Shown piece after piece: positions 23,946-32,506 of a stretch of DNA of 36,197 nucleotides. The notes under the pieces were generated by a model that worked only from the letters and a program-made list of their open reading frames with translations, had not been told where the DNA came from and did no database searches. The stretch covers positions 1 through 36,197 of the forward strand of contig JAQUVD010000038.1 of the NCBI GenBank assembly GCA_028693555.1. The letters run 5' to 3'. Position 1 is the first letter of the stretch. Each line of letters opens with the position of its first letter. The position numbers and the translations under genes were made by a program. Origin of the DNA: Hespellia sp. (lineage in GTDB: Bacteria; Bacillota; Clostridia; Lachnospirales; Lachnospiraceae).

Positions 23946-24155
23946 TCATCTTACGCTCATGATAATAGTTGTTCTTCCCTCGTAAGAAAAATGGTTTACA
24001 TACTTTTCTCCGGCACTCACTTTCTCTCTCAAAAACTTTTCAACCGCTACGTCCTTCAGTGTCACAACATACTGTGTTTCAGCAGTCAGCTGCGGCAATG
24101 TACTTAGAAGTACATCCGCCAGATTGTTTCCCTTTACGGTATCCCAAAAACTCAT
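23946..24155 (-). CDS. Small uncharacterised protein (69 aa)
   Basis: Starts at MSFWDTVKGNNLADVL; ATG 24155 is preceded by GGAGG at 8 nt, better than the ATG at 24176. One domain with a helical first half and strands at the end (VNHF, TTIIMSV). No Cys, no membrane segment. Flanked by terminators on both sides, so it is its own transcription unit. Not recognised. Confidence 0.7.
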   Translation of the reverse strand: MSFWDTVKGNNLADVLLSTLPQLTAETQYVVTLKDVAVEKFLREKVSAGEKYVNHFSYEGRTTIIMSVR

Positions 24156-24241
24156 CTTACTTTCCTCCTTTTTCATTAGTTATCACATCTTCATATACAT
24201 TTTATAAAGTGTATTTACTCCTCCTTCTGAAAAAATTGCAT

Positions 24242-24267
24242 AAAAAAACCTGCATAAAATATGCAGG
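24242..24267 (-). terminator. Terminator upstream of the 69-aa gene
   Basis: CCTGCATA-ttt-TATGCAGG stem followed by seven T (minus strand), about 90 nt before the start codon. An additional CCTG-gcaa-CAGG mini-hairpin lies just upstream (24284-24295 region). No gene ends here, so this may be an attenuator in the leader of the 69-aa gene or end the decayed MNT-HEPN transcript. Confidence 0.65.
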
Positions 24268-24380
24268 AGTAGTCAGAACCTGTTGCCAGGAATTTCAATT
24301 GACATACTATAACTATGCTATAGATGATAAAAATAAAATGTATATAGGTATAGTATAATGGAACAGCTCTACAATGTAAA

Positions 24381-24437
24381 TAAAAAAGAAGAAGTCCACA
24401 ATCTATTATCTATCATAGTGCGAGTCCTCTCCTTCTT
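24381..24437. terminator. Bidirectional terminator after MNT-HEPN relic
   Basis: AAAAAAGAAG(A)AG...GTCC pairs with GGAC...CTTCTTTTTT around a long loop; T-rich on both strands. It immediately follows the HEPN relic on the minus strand. Confidence 0.65.
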
Positions 24438-24444
24438 TTTTGAT

Positions 24445-24603
24445 TTAAAATGCATTATTTCTTTTTAGATAATCCGCTATCAAAGGTAAGACAAATTCAG
24501 TAATCTCAACCTGTTGTTTTGATTCTTTCCTTGGAAGCAATAAAAAATTATCGTAATCACCCTCTTCACGCTTTGTTTTAAATTGCCAATCTTTATCCAG
24601 CAG
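24445..24603 (-). pseudogene. HEPN-domain toxin remnant (C-terminal part)
   Basis: A 52-codon open stretch with no start codon, reading LLDKDWQFKTKREEGDYDNF, then an ITEFVLPLIADYLKR helix. The REEGDY segment and closing helix resemble the C-terminus of HEPN proteins that pair with MNT nucleotidyltransferases. The N-terminal half, with the HEPN R-x4-H site, is missing, and an in-frame stop precedes it. It overlaps the 3' end of the MNT relic by 11 nt in another frame, preserving the gene order of MNT-HEPN pairs. Confidence 0.55.
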
Positions 24604-24856
24604 TTAATTCAACCCCCTCTTCCTGAATATTCCGATAAAAACGCAATGCTTTTAACCAATATTCAAAATGTTCTTCATTTTTTACAATAAAGGAAATATC
24701 CATACCATAATTCATAAGAAAATCAAATGCAATATCTGAGTGATTATGGTAAGCACCTCGTGCGTAGGAACCATACAGAATGATTCGTTATAATGATAAT
24801 CCATATTTTTTTATTTCTTGTGAAAACTCATACACGATTTCATTTATCTTTGACAT
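24593..24856 (-). pseudogene. MNT-type nucleotidyltransferase antitoxin relic
   Basis: From ATG 24856 the frame reads MSKINEIVYEFSQEIKKYGL, then hits TAA at 24788-24790, then continues RIILYGSYARGAYHNHSD, the nucleotidyltransferase GS-x-ARG ... SD motif. Just after SD the sequence jumps to a late part of the domain (FLMNYGMDISFIV, EEGVEL), so about 40 residues including the second catalytic Asp are deleted. With a nonsense codon and a deletion it cannot make an active enzyme. MNT proteins neutralise HEPN RNase toxins by nucleotide transfer (type VII systems). The start overlaps the end of the LytTR gene. Confidence 0.75.
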
Positions 24857-25514
24857 ATGGCATCATCAACTGACTAAGATCATTCTTGAACTCATTATTT
24901 TGAAAAATCACGCTTTCCCTCCAAAAACGATTCACCCAGTACCGACCTTCTACAAGGCAGAACCCTGCCCTTTCTAACATCGCTCTAACGTATTGCATAT
25001 AGTCGTCTTTTCTATCCGAAAGCTTTATACGTCGATCCGTATACACAACGTTGTTCTTTGTGTCAAAGTAGAGAATGTCCCCCATTTCCTGTCTTATCCA
25101 ACGTTCTTTTTCCTTGATGAGAAGTTTATATGGCTCTTTCCTCTCGTAGATTGCTTTTATTTTCGCTCTAAGATTGATGTTATCCAATGGGATCTCCATG
25201 TAGCTCATTGGGTAATAACTGAATAATTGCTTTGCCACTTCGTTTTCAAGTACTTCTGAATAAAACACCATAAGCATTTGCTTATTTTTACTTCTTATTA
25301 TATCTGCGCATTTGAAATCCTGCACATCTTTTCTAAGACCTGATATTCTCATAAAAATAGCATCAAGCTGTTCCCAATTTGTAAATTCTGCAACCGTAGC
25401 ACTGTCTGTTTTTATTACATGTGCATAGATTTCCAATGTATCAGAAATCTCCACTATTTTTAATGCAAGTTCATTTTTTCTTTCTACTTTATCATCAATG
25501 ACTAATATTTCCAT
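24840..25514 (-). CDS. LytTR-family response regulator with degenerate receiver
   Basis: N-terminal receiver-like domain: EILVIDDKVERK gives the acidic pocket, but the third-strand site reads DAIFMRISG where family members have the phospho-accepting Asp (IFxDI), so Arg seems to replace it. The C-terminal LytTR DNA-binding domain is recognisable (GDILYFDTKNNVVYT, then MLERAGFCLVEGRYWVNRF). ATG 25514 is preferred over 25559 because AAAGGAA precedes it. No histidine kinase is adjacent. It follows the sortase on the same strand after a 170-nt gap with an inverted repeat (CATATCTG / CAGATATG). Possible phosphorylation-independent regulator of the neighbouring surface operon. Confidence 0.8.
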   Translation of the reverse strand: MEILVIDDKVERKNELALKIVEISDTLEIYAHVIKTDSATVAEFTNWEQLDAIFMRISGLRKDVQDFKCADIIRSKNKQMLMVFYSEVLENEVAKQLFSYYPMSYMEIPLDNINLRAKIKAIYERKEPYKLLIKEKERWIRQEMGDILYFDTKNNVVYTDRRIKLSDRKDDYMQYVRAMLERAGFCLVEGRYWVNRFWRESVIFQNNEFKNDLSQLMMPYVKDK

Positions 25515-25683
25515 GATTCTGATTCCTTTCCTGTTATGAGATGTAAATGGTAAGTTCAATACGCATATGATACATGTAAAACATCTTTCTTTTGTCTTCT
25601 TGTAATAAAATCGACTCTATGTGTAATACTTTGTTCTAATTATAACTCATATCTGATAAAAGAACAGATATGTACTGTGCCTG

Positions 25684-26358
25684 CTATTGCCCTTTACCTG
25701 TCTGCATTGCCCTGACAACGATCACTCTTTTTTCCGAATAACCAGATGCAAGGTATTTTTCACAGGATACCAGTGTGACCCGCTTCTTCAAATCTGGAAA
25801 GAAGGATTCGCTTTCTGAACGCAGCACTCGGTCAACACTCTCCACTTCATAGTTGTATTTCCCATCTCCTTGTAACAGATAGAAGCGATCACCAACCGCC
25901 AGCTCATCCAAACGGTTGAAACTATGACCATATGTCTGAGAGCTGTGACCATAAATAACATAATTTCCTTCTAATGTAGTAGTTAGATCCGCTGTCACAA
26001 AATAATACTTGGACAAATTATAATCATTATCTGAGAGTGTATTTCCCCTTATGATTGCTTTCTTTAGATTTATTTTATCGATTACTAGGATAGAATCAAT
26101 ATTTCCTTGAAATGAATAATCATCTACATCACTGAACTGGTATGTAGGCTCATCTGTACTTTCTTCCGGCACCGGCGGAGCATTCTCATCAGCTGTCTGA
26201 TCATCCAGATAATTTTCTATGATTTTTTCTTCTGCCTCGTTTCTTTTTTCTGCTTCTTTTATAGGGCTCTGATAGATTAAGTATCCAATGACTAAAATCA
26301 ACACCACTCCCAGCAGCAAAAGGACCACGGGAAATATTTTTTTTATCTTTTTTTTCAT
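25684..26358 (-). CDS. Sortase (transpeptidase), probably dedicated to the adjacent adhesin
   Basis: Cysteine transpeptidase that joins sorted surface proteins to the cell wall or to each other. An N-terminal membrane segment (FPVVLLLLGVVLILVIGYLI) is followed by an acidic linker and the sortase barrel. Catalytic residues: His in VIYGHSS (about 136), Cys in TLVSCEKY (about 197), Arg in EKRVIVV (about 209). ATG 26358 has GGAGG at 7 nt; the frame is open to 26391. It starts 54 nt after the adhesin stop with no terminator between, so the two share a transcript. The class is not certain: no C-terminal membrane segment as in pilin sortases; class B or D are possible. Confidence 0.9.
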   Translation of the reverse strand: MKKKIKKIFPVVLLLLGVVLILVIGYLIYQSPIKEAEKRNEAEEKIIENYLDDQTADENAPPVPEESTDEPTYQFSDVDDYSFQGNIDSILVIDKINLKKAIIRGNTLSDNDYNLSKYYFVTADLTTTLEGNYVIYGHSSQTYGHSFNRLDELAVGDRFYLLQGDGKYNYEVESVDRVLRSESESFFPDLKKRVTLVSCEKYLASGYSEKRVIVVRAMQTGKGQ

Positions 26359-26412
26359 ATGCATTCCTCCGTAAAACAGGTGCAGAAGCACTATGCCCCT
26401 GCACCTGTCAGC

Positions 26413-29400
26413 CTATTTCTTATTGTGCTTCTTATTTTTCTTTTTCTTATAAATATAAAATCCAATTCCTAATGCTGTAATTCCAACTGCAATAAATGCA
26501 ATTGCAAGGTTTAAAGTACTGTCTTCAAATCCGAGCTTCGGAACGGTCGATTTAGGAATCACATGGTTTCTGCAGGTGATCAATATGTCTTCGCCCTTCA
26601 TGGTGAACTCGATTTTATCGTCGAGCTTTTGATATCCATTTGGTGCTTTCTTCTCTTTCAAATAGTATTTTCCATATCCCAGATCAGAAATATTGATTTC
26701 CCCGTTGGAATCTGTCGCATAAGTGCCGATGCTCTGCCCATCTTCAGTAAAGAGTTCAAATTCTGCACCGGACAATTTCTTGCTTTCATCATTCGCATCA
26801 ACCTTCACCAATGATACTTTCGCCTTCATCAATTTATTCAATGCAGGATTTTCTTTATTTACATCGAAAACTGTAATAGGCTCATTGGCCAGGGTCAGTT
26901 CAAATTCATGTTTCTCCTCATCCAAAATGTAGCCATCTAAGGTCTGCAATTCCTTATAATAGTAATGGCCGGAAACCAGAGCTGCCTTTAATGTAGCTTT
27001 TCCTTCTTTATTGGTTTTTATTACGCCAATCAGGCTATCCTTTGGCAATACACTTTCATCCTTATAATTCTTTATCTCTTCATTTGTGTAGATACCAAAG
27101 TAAATGCCCTCTAAAGGCTTCTTGTTGTAACCAAACGTTCCATCCTGGGGATTAAGCATCTCACCGACTTTGTATACGTTGATCTCGGTGTCAATGACAT
27201 CATTTTCAATGTCCAAGCTGACATCTACAACCTGATTCTCCTGACCCTTTGTCAGTTCCACCTCATACTCTTTATAGTTCATTGCAAGTCCTGCAGGTGT
27301 TTTCGTCTCTTTCAAAACATATTTACCAAGACTCAATTCTTTTGATGTCGCCAGGCCTTCCTCAGAAGTCGTAATCACATCTGCGATGTTTCCTTCCTTA
27401 TCATAGATTGTAAATTCCACTCCCGGAAGAGAATGTTTTTCATACTCCATGCGGTTGATTTTTCCGAAATCAGAATCGTAGGTCGAAATACCGGTCAACA
27501 TGTCACCGACTTTCTGTACAGATATAGCACCTGTTTTTTCGTATTCATCCACCATTTCAACCTTTTGGATTTCTCCCGTTTCAAGAACAGTAAATGGAAC
27601 TTCTTCTGCAATCTCGTAGCCCTCCGGAGCCAGCGTCTCGATAAGAATGTACTCACCCGGGGCAAGACGGTCAATGCGGTGTGCGCTGCCATCACTTACC
27701 CATGAGGCGATTTCTTTTCCATCTGCATCCTTTATCATCAGTTCAGCGCCAATGATATCTTTTCCACCAATGTCTACCTTGCTGATGTCCACTTTCGTAA
27801 AGTCATTTTCCAGTTCTGCGGATGCTGTCAGGGTTTCCTCTTCCTGATTCGTATATTGGAGATCAAAGTCTATGATTTCCTCATTTAATACATAGCCAGG
27901 TGCCGGTGTTTCTTCTTTCACATAATAATGCGCAATTGGCAGATCAAGCGTGAACTGCACCAGTCCATTTTCATCAGATGTCACAACTTCCAGCTGCGTA
28001 TCAGCCGGTACGAGCACGCTTTCATCTGCCGCAAGAATATCCTCTGCTGCATATAAGCCAAACTGTGCTCCGGAAACAGGTTTCTTTGTCTCCGAATCTA
28101 ATTTCGTAATCTGCAGGGATACTTTTTGTCTCTTATTTTCATACTGGCTGTCATGATAAACGACTTCCACTTCATCCCCTGCATACTCCAAAGTGAATTC
28201 CTGCACTTCTTTGTTTAGTACAAATCCGTTTCCTGCAACTGTTTCTACAATTCTATAGCTGCCAAGCGGCATTTCCTCTAATTGTGCTTTTCCGCTTTCA
28301 TCGGTGATAATTGTGGACACAAGCTCGCCCTTCTGATACAGCACAAGCCGATTCCCATTCTCGTCACACTGGTAATCCGGTGAAAGTATATCTTCTGTAG
28401 CATAAATTGCAAATTCTGCTCCTGCAACATGTCCCAGAAGATACGAGAAATCCTTCTTTGTTTCTTCCGGTTCAACAAGTTTTAGGAATTCTCCAAATTT
28501 ACGCAGCATGCTTTTTTCTTCTGCACCATAACCTGTAAGCAGTTCACCAGTTTTTTCTAAACGGAGTGTACCTGTCTGTCTCTGGTTTTCATACTCCATT
28601 TTGATGATGATCGCCCCTGTCTCTGCTTCTACCTCGTATGCAGAATCTGATGAAAGCGTAAATTCTGTCGGTTCAGCCTTTACATATCCTTCTGGTGCGG
28701 CTATTTCTTCTATTCTATAATGTCCTGCACCAAGTGCCTCCAGTGTCATCAGATATCCCTGATCCGATGTAGTGAATTCTGTATGCTCCACCAGTTCCGG
28801 ATAATGTGTGTACTGTGTCACATATTCCTCTGCCTCTAAATCATAGATTTTAAAGGTTGCGCCGGCATGAAGCACCGGTACTTTACTGGTTCCATCAATC
28901 TTATAGATTTTCAATATTGCTTTAAATTCGTAGTCGATAAACACCCTCCATTGCTGTGGTTTACGGCTATCCTCGTTGATATTCACAATGAATGGATCAA
29001 TCGGATTATAGTTGGCAGGTACTGTAGACTCAATAACAACATATTTTCCATAGGCCAGTTCCCTGCTGACTGCGTAGCCTTTACTGTCCGTAAAGAGCTC
29101 TGGCATCGGTATGCCATTGGAATCTTCGGAATAATCCAATGCTGTTGTATCCTCGGTGAAATCGTAGGTACGGAACTGCTCTGGCAGATAGTTTCCGTTT
29201 GCATCTGGTTTGATCGTACCCTCCTTTACACCTTTTAATGAACTGATTAGATAAATCTTGAATCCAGCCTTTTCCAAAAGATCTGCCTCTGTCTGTTCTC
29301 CATCAGATCCCACTTTAATCATCTGGAATGCCTGTTTTTTCACAATCTCGTGAACTGTCACATCTCGATGTACAATCTTAACATCCTGACCTTCATATGA

Positions 29401-32229
29401 AGCATCGATTGGATACTGCGTCTCATCTAGAAGATATCCTTCCGCTGGCGTAAGCTCTTTTACGTAATATTTTCCAAGATACAGATTCTTGAAATCCAGC
29501 GTTCCATCTTCAGAAATCTTTCCCTTTGCAACCAGTTCGTCTTTCTCATAAAGTATTCCACTTTTTTTATTTGGATGTTCAATGGTTTGTGCCGCAAATA
29601 GTCCATACTCTGCCCCAACTAATGTAGCATCTCCCTGGTTTAGAAACGAATGTGTTTCTTTATCAATTTTCTTAATATGTATTTCTGCACGAACTTCCTC
29701 GTTTTTAAATTCGTGTGAAAAAATGTAATCATATGTTGTGTCATTTTTATATGTATAAGTAAATGAATAGATTTCATCTGACTTATAATATTTGTCCGGT
29801 GCCTCAATTTCCGAAACATAATATGTATGATTGATTGGTATATCTGCACTGAATGCAGCAATTCCTTCCTTGTTGCTTGTCACACTCTGAATCAGTGTAT
29901 CCTTTGCAACTATTACTTTACCATTCAGAACAATATCATCTCCGGCATATAACCCATAGGTTGCTCCAAATAATGTAACATTATCATTTTGTGAAAGCTT
30001 TACGGATTTCACACTGATCTTAGGTCGCTCGTTTTGATATTCTGTCTGTGCCTGCGCAAGCGTTGCTTCCTGTCCTGCATATACAAGCTCAACTTCTTTT
30101 GTTGTTTCCGCTTCCGTTTTTCCAATCGTCAGATCTGCAGGAGCCTTTGTCTCTACAATCTTATATTTTCCCAGATACAATTCTTTTGAGACGGCATTTC
30201 CATCTGCAGCAGTTGTAACCGTATCTACCAACGTTCCTTTTTTATGAATCACTGTAACTTTGTCCTGGCTGATAATGTCTTCTGCTGCATAGATTGAATA
30301 AACGGCGCCTTCATAGGATGCATTCTGATACACAAAGTTCATTGGATTTCCCTGCTCTACTCCGGAAAGCAACTGTCCTTTTTTCAGTATCTTGATCTTA
30401 CCTTTTTGTTCCATATTTGTTGCTGTCTTATCCGTATTTCCACCTGCCACAAGTTTCACATTATAAGCCGTTGTATTCAAGTGGTATCCCACGGGTGCTG
30501 TGATTTCTTTTAAATATACAGTGTCCTGTGTTTTGATCACTTCAACAGACGAGGTTCCATTTGCGTCTGTCTTCGGCATCTTTGCAATCAAACTAGTGCA
30601 TGCTTCGTCTTTGTATACACCAAAAACCGCTCCTGCAAGATTCACATTTGTATTCTTATCCTTTTTTGTAAGTGTAATCTTAGCAATATCCATCCACTTC
30701 ACACTAAGCTTGACTGAAGTGGCTTTGTCTTCGATAAAATCTCCATAACCGATATCCTGCGAAGAATTTCCGGTGCTCAGAACTAATGTTTTCCATTGTC
30801 CACCGTACTGACCGGTCATCTGTCCAGTATTCCAAGTACCTGTTACAGTTTTAGGAGCCGAAAAATAGAATTCCGTGCCACCATAGATCTTGATACTTCC
30901 TCCGGTCTTTGTCTTATCATCCGTAACATTATGGTATGTGACTTTTGCAGGTATATCCAGTGTAATATAGTTTCTATGATCTCCTGTCAGTTTAAATGCC
31001 GCTGTCCGCTGAACATCATCTTTCAAATATGCCTCTTCGTATTCACTATTCATACTAAGAGCCGCTGTTGGTGGGTTTTCCAAACTAAACAGATGATTGA
31101 TATAATCTATGACTCCACATGCCTGCAGTGCTTCCATAGAACAGCCATGGAATCCTGCATCGCCCATATAAGCATAACTGGCCGCAATATGAGTAAAAAT
31201 ATAACGAGTGTCATTGTCCAACTGTGGCATGTAACTGTTTGTGATATCTCCCGGTCCACCGTAACCATAATATAATACTTTTTGCAGATTTTCATTGGTG
31301 TCTAGTACCTCTGCTACATAATCTGCATCCGGTGGGCTGCTTTTTGGTGATTCCAAACAATATGCTAGTTTTCCATTTACATAAAAATAACTGGTCACGT
31401 AGTTTCCAAGATTGGAAGGATAAGCCAATGTCTCGCCCTGAACCAGCGATACATTTGTCCCACGCTGCATAGACATTGCATATGGTACAACGGACACAAA
31501 GACACCATTTTCTGCATCATCTTCGTCAGACTGCTCTTCTGCCGCTTCTGTCTCGTTTTCTTTCTTACTCTCTTGATTTTCTTCCTCAGTAGGAACTTCT
31601 ACAGCAACATCTTTTTTCTGATCCGTCTCTGGCTTGACATCTTTTTCTGACTCCTCTTCCTGTGACACTTGCCCCGCGGGCTCGCCTTCTGTATCATCAC
31701 TTTCAGTGTCATCCTTGTTTGATGTCTGATTCTGTTCTGATGATGTCTCTGGCTCCTTTTCTTTTACAGTAACCATTCGTGTAATACGGTACGCAAGGTT
31801 TGCATCACGTACAGGGTATACTTCATATACAGCCTGATAAGCACCTGCCTTATCAGGAGAATAAACATCCTTCTTTTCGTTAACGGCTTCTTTGTACTGA
31901 ATCTTTACTTTCTCATTTTGATAAGTAAACTTACTGAAATCCTTTGTAATATCAAACTTCGCACCTGCATCGATAACCAGATCCTCTGCGATTACGATCT
32001 CATCTTCTTCCAGCTGTTCGATTACAGCTGAAAGATCCGGAAGTGCTGTTGCCGCTTCATTATACAGTGCCTTTTCTTCATAAATTGTTTTCGTGCTTTC
32101 TGGTGTTACTGCCTGAATCTCCGGTTGGGATGGCTCTGCCGCCTGCACAGCAGATGCTGCGTTAAAAATCGTGGAGCAGCTTATTAGCAAGGCCAATGCT
32201 CCGGAAATCCCCCTTCGTTTCTTAAACAT
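26413..32229 (-). CDS. Giant SpaA/Cna-B-repeat surface adhesin (1938 aa), wall-anchored
   Basis: Signal peptide at residues 1-33 (KKRRGISGALALLISCSTIF, cleaved near AVQA-AEP). A long acidic low-complexity linker follows, then a thioester-like domain with AYCLESPK (Cys near 290) and FTHIAASYAY (near 346), where classical domains have Gln. About twelve SpaA/Cna-B units come next from residue ~520, each starting with a Lys strand (IKKID, LVKVD) and ending in an E-box (LKEKKAPNGY, VKELTPAEGY) for isopeptide bonds. The C-terminus carries VPKLG instead of LPXTG, a 22-residue hydrophobic helix and a KKKKNKKHNKK tail. Start 32229 has AAGGAGG and precedes the signal peptide; the frame stays open to 32451 through the leader. 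Likely binds host or mucosal ligands. Confidence 0.93.
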   Translation of the reverse strand: MFKKRRGISGALALLISCSTIFNAASAVQAAEPSQPEIQAVTPESTKTIYEEKALYNEAATALPDLSAVIEQLEEDEIVIAEDLVIDAGAKFDITKDFSKFTYQNEKVKIQYKEAVNEKKDVYSPDKAGAYQAVYEVYPVRDANLAYRITRMVTVKEKEPETSSEQNQTSNKDDTESDDTEGEPAGQVSQEEESEKDVKPETDQKKDVAVEVPTEEENQESKKENETEAAEEQSDEDDAENGVFVSVVPYAMSMQRGTNVSLVQGETLAYPSNLGNYVTSYFYVNGKLAYCLESPKSSPPDADYVAEVLDTNENLQKVLYYGYGGPGDITNSYMPQLDNDTRYIFTHIAASYAYMGDAGFHGCSMEALQACGVIDYINHLFSLENPPTAALSMNSEYEEAYLKDDVQRTAAFKLTGDHRNYITLDIPAKVTYHNVTDDKTKTGGSIKIYGGTEFYFSAPKTVTGTWNTGQMTGQYGGQWKTLVLSTGNSSQDIGYGDFIEDKATSVKLSVKWMDIAKITLTKKDKNTNVNLAGAVFGVYKDEACTSLIAKMPKTDANGTSSVEVIKTQDTVYLKEITAPVGYHLNTTAYNVKLVAGGNTDKTATNMEQKGKIKILKKGQLLSGVEQGNPMNFVYQNASYEGAVYSIYAAEDIISQDKVTVIHKKGTLVDTVTTAADGNAVSKELYLGKYKIVETKAPADLTIGKTEAETTKEVELVYAGQEATLAQAQTEYQNERPKISVKSVKLSQNDNVTLFGATYGLYAGDDIVLNGKVIVAKDTLIQSVTSNKEGIAAFSADIPINHTYYVSEIEAPDKYYKSDEIYSFTYTYKNDTTYDYIFSHEFKNEEVRAEIHIKKIDKETHSFLNQGDATLVGAEYGLFAAQTIEHPNKKSGILYEKDELVAKGKISEDGTLDFKNLYLGKYYVKELTPAEGYLLDETQYPIDASYEGQDVKIVHRDVTVHEIVKKQAFQMIKVGSDGEQTEADLLEKAGFKIYLISSLKGVKEGTIKPDANGNYLPEQFRTYDFTEDTTALDYSEDSNGIPMPELFTDSKGYAVSRELAYGKYVVIESTVPANYNPIDPFIVNINEDSRKPQQWRVFIDYEFKAILKIYKIDGTSKVPVLHAGATFKIYDLEAEEYVTQYTHYPELVEHTEFTTSDQGYLMTLEALGAGHYRIEEIAAPEGYVKAEPTEFTLSSDSAYEVEAETGAIIIKMEYENQRQTGTLRLEKTGELLTGYGAEEKSMLRKFGEFLKLVEPEETKKDFSYLLGHVAGAEFAIYATEDILSPDYQCDENGNRLVLYQKGELVSTIITDESGKAQLEEMPLGSYRIVETVAGNGFVLNKEVQEFTLEYAGDEVEVVYHDSQYENKRQKVSLQITKLDSETKKPVSGAQFGLYAAEDILAADESVLVPADTQLEVVTSDENGLVQFTLDLPIAHYYVKEETPAPGYVLNEEIIDFDLQYTNQEEETLTASAELENDFTKVDISKVDIGGKDIIGAELMIKDADGKEIASWVSDGSAHRIDRLAPGEYILIETLAPEGYEIAEEVPFTVLETGEIQKVEMVDEYEKTGAISVQKVGDMLTGISTYDSDFGKINRMEYEKHSLPGVEFTIYDKEGNIADVITTSEEGLATSKELSLGKYVLKETKTPAGLAMNYKEYEVELTKGQENQVVDVSLDIENDVIDTEINVYKVGEMLNPQDGTFGYNKKPLEGIYFGIYTNEEIKNYKDESVLPKDSLIGVIKTNKEGKATLKAALVSGHYYYKELQTLDGYILDEEKHEFELTLANEPITVFDVNKENPALNKLMKAKVSLVKVDANDESKKLSGAEFELFTEDGQSIGTYATDSNGEINISDLGYGKYYLKEKKAPNGYQKLDDKIEFTMKGEDILITCRNHVIPKSTVPKLGFEDSTLNLAIAFIAVGITALGIGFYIYKKKKNKKHNKK

Positions 32230-32500
32230 AATAGTATCCTCCTTCTTTACATGCTGAAAGTGTGTGCTATCACTCTTTCTTGCATACTTTGGCATGAAAA
32301 AAGCAGGGATAGTCCCTGCCTGCTTCGATCTTTCTATTTGATCACTCATATTACCAGTACAGAATACTCTGTCTTTCGCTGCCATTTCCCTCCTCTCCTG
32401 TATTTCCGAACAGACCAAAAGCCAAAGACAGAGCGCTTTTTTACCTATCACTAGGAATTAAATAGTTAGGCACTCTGTACTTTGGCCTGCGAAAAAATGT
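32230..32500 (-). promoter_or_regulatory. Structured leader of adhesin-sortase operon (candidate riboswitch/attenuator)
   Basis: About 270 nt from predicted start to AUG. Three segments compete on the minus strand: A (plus-strand 32470-32486, GCCAAAGtACAGAGtGC), B (32421-32436, GCGCTCTGTCTTTGGC) and C (32367-32376, AAAGACAGAG). A pairs with B over about 13 bp; C pairs perfectly with B over 10 bp; both cannot form. Downstream is a strong terminator. An in-frame start with a GGAGGG site (ATG 32385) opens a leader frame running through the terminator into the adhesin without a stop. I do not recognise a known riboswitch class. Confidence 0.6.
32297..32319 (-). terminator. Intrinsic terminator in adhesin leader
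   Basis: GCAGGGA-CTA-TCCCTGC followed by six T on the minus strand, about 70 nt before the adhesin start codon and 180 nt after the promoter. No gene ends here, so its role must be control of read-through. Confidence 0.85.
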
Positions 32501-32506
32501 ATCTTT

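Noticed and set aside
24242-24300. T-box leader
   Set aside because: No T-box bulge or specifier arrangement, and the downstream gene is not amino-acid related.
30796-31275. 159-codon plus-strand frame
   Set aside because: Antisense to the adhesin gene with no ribosome site; its length is explained by the codon bias of the repeat protein.
32230-32500. c-di-GMP riboswitch assignment for the adhesin leader
   Set aside because: Surface adhesins of Clostridia are sometimes under c-di-GMP riboswitches, but I could not find the conserved cores of class I or II; the element is left unclassified.
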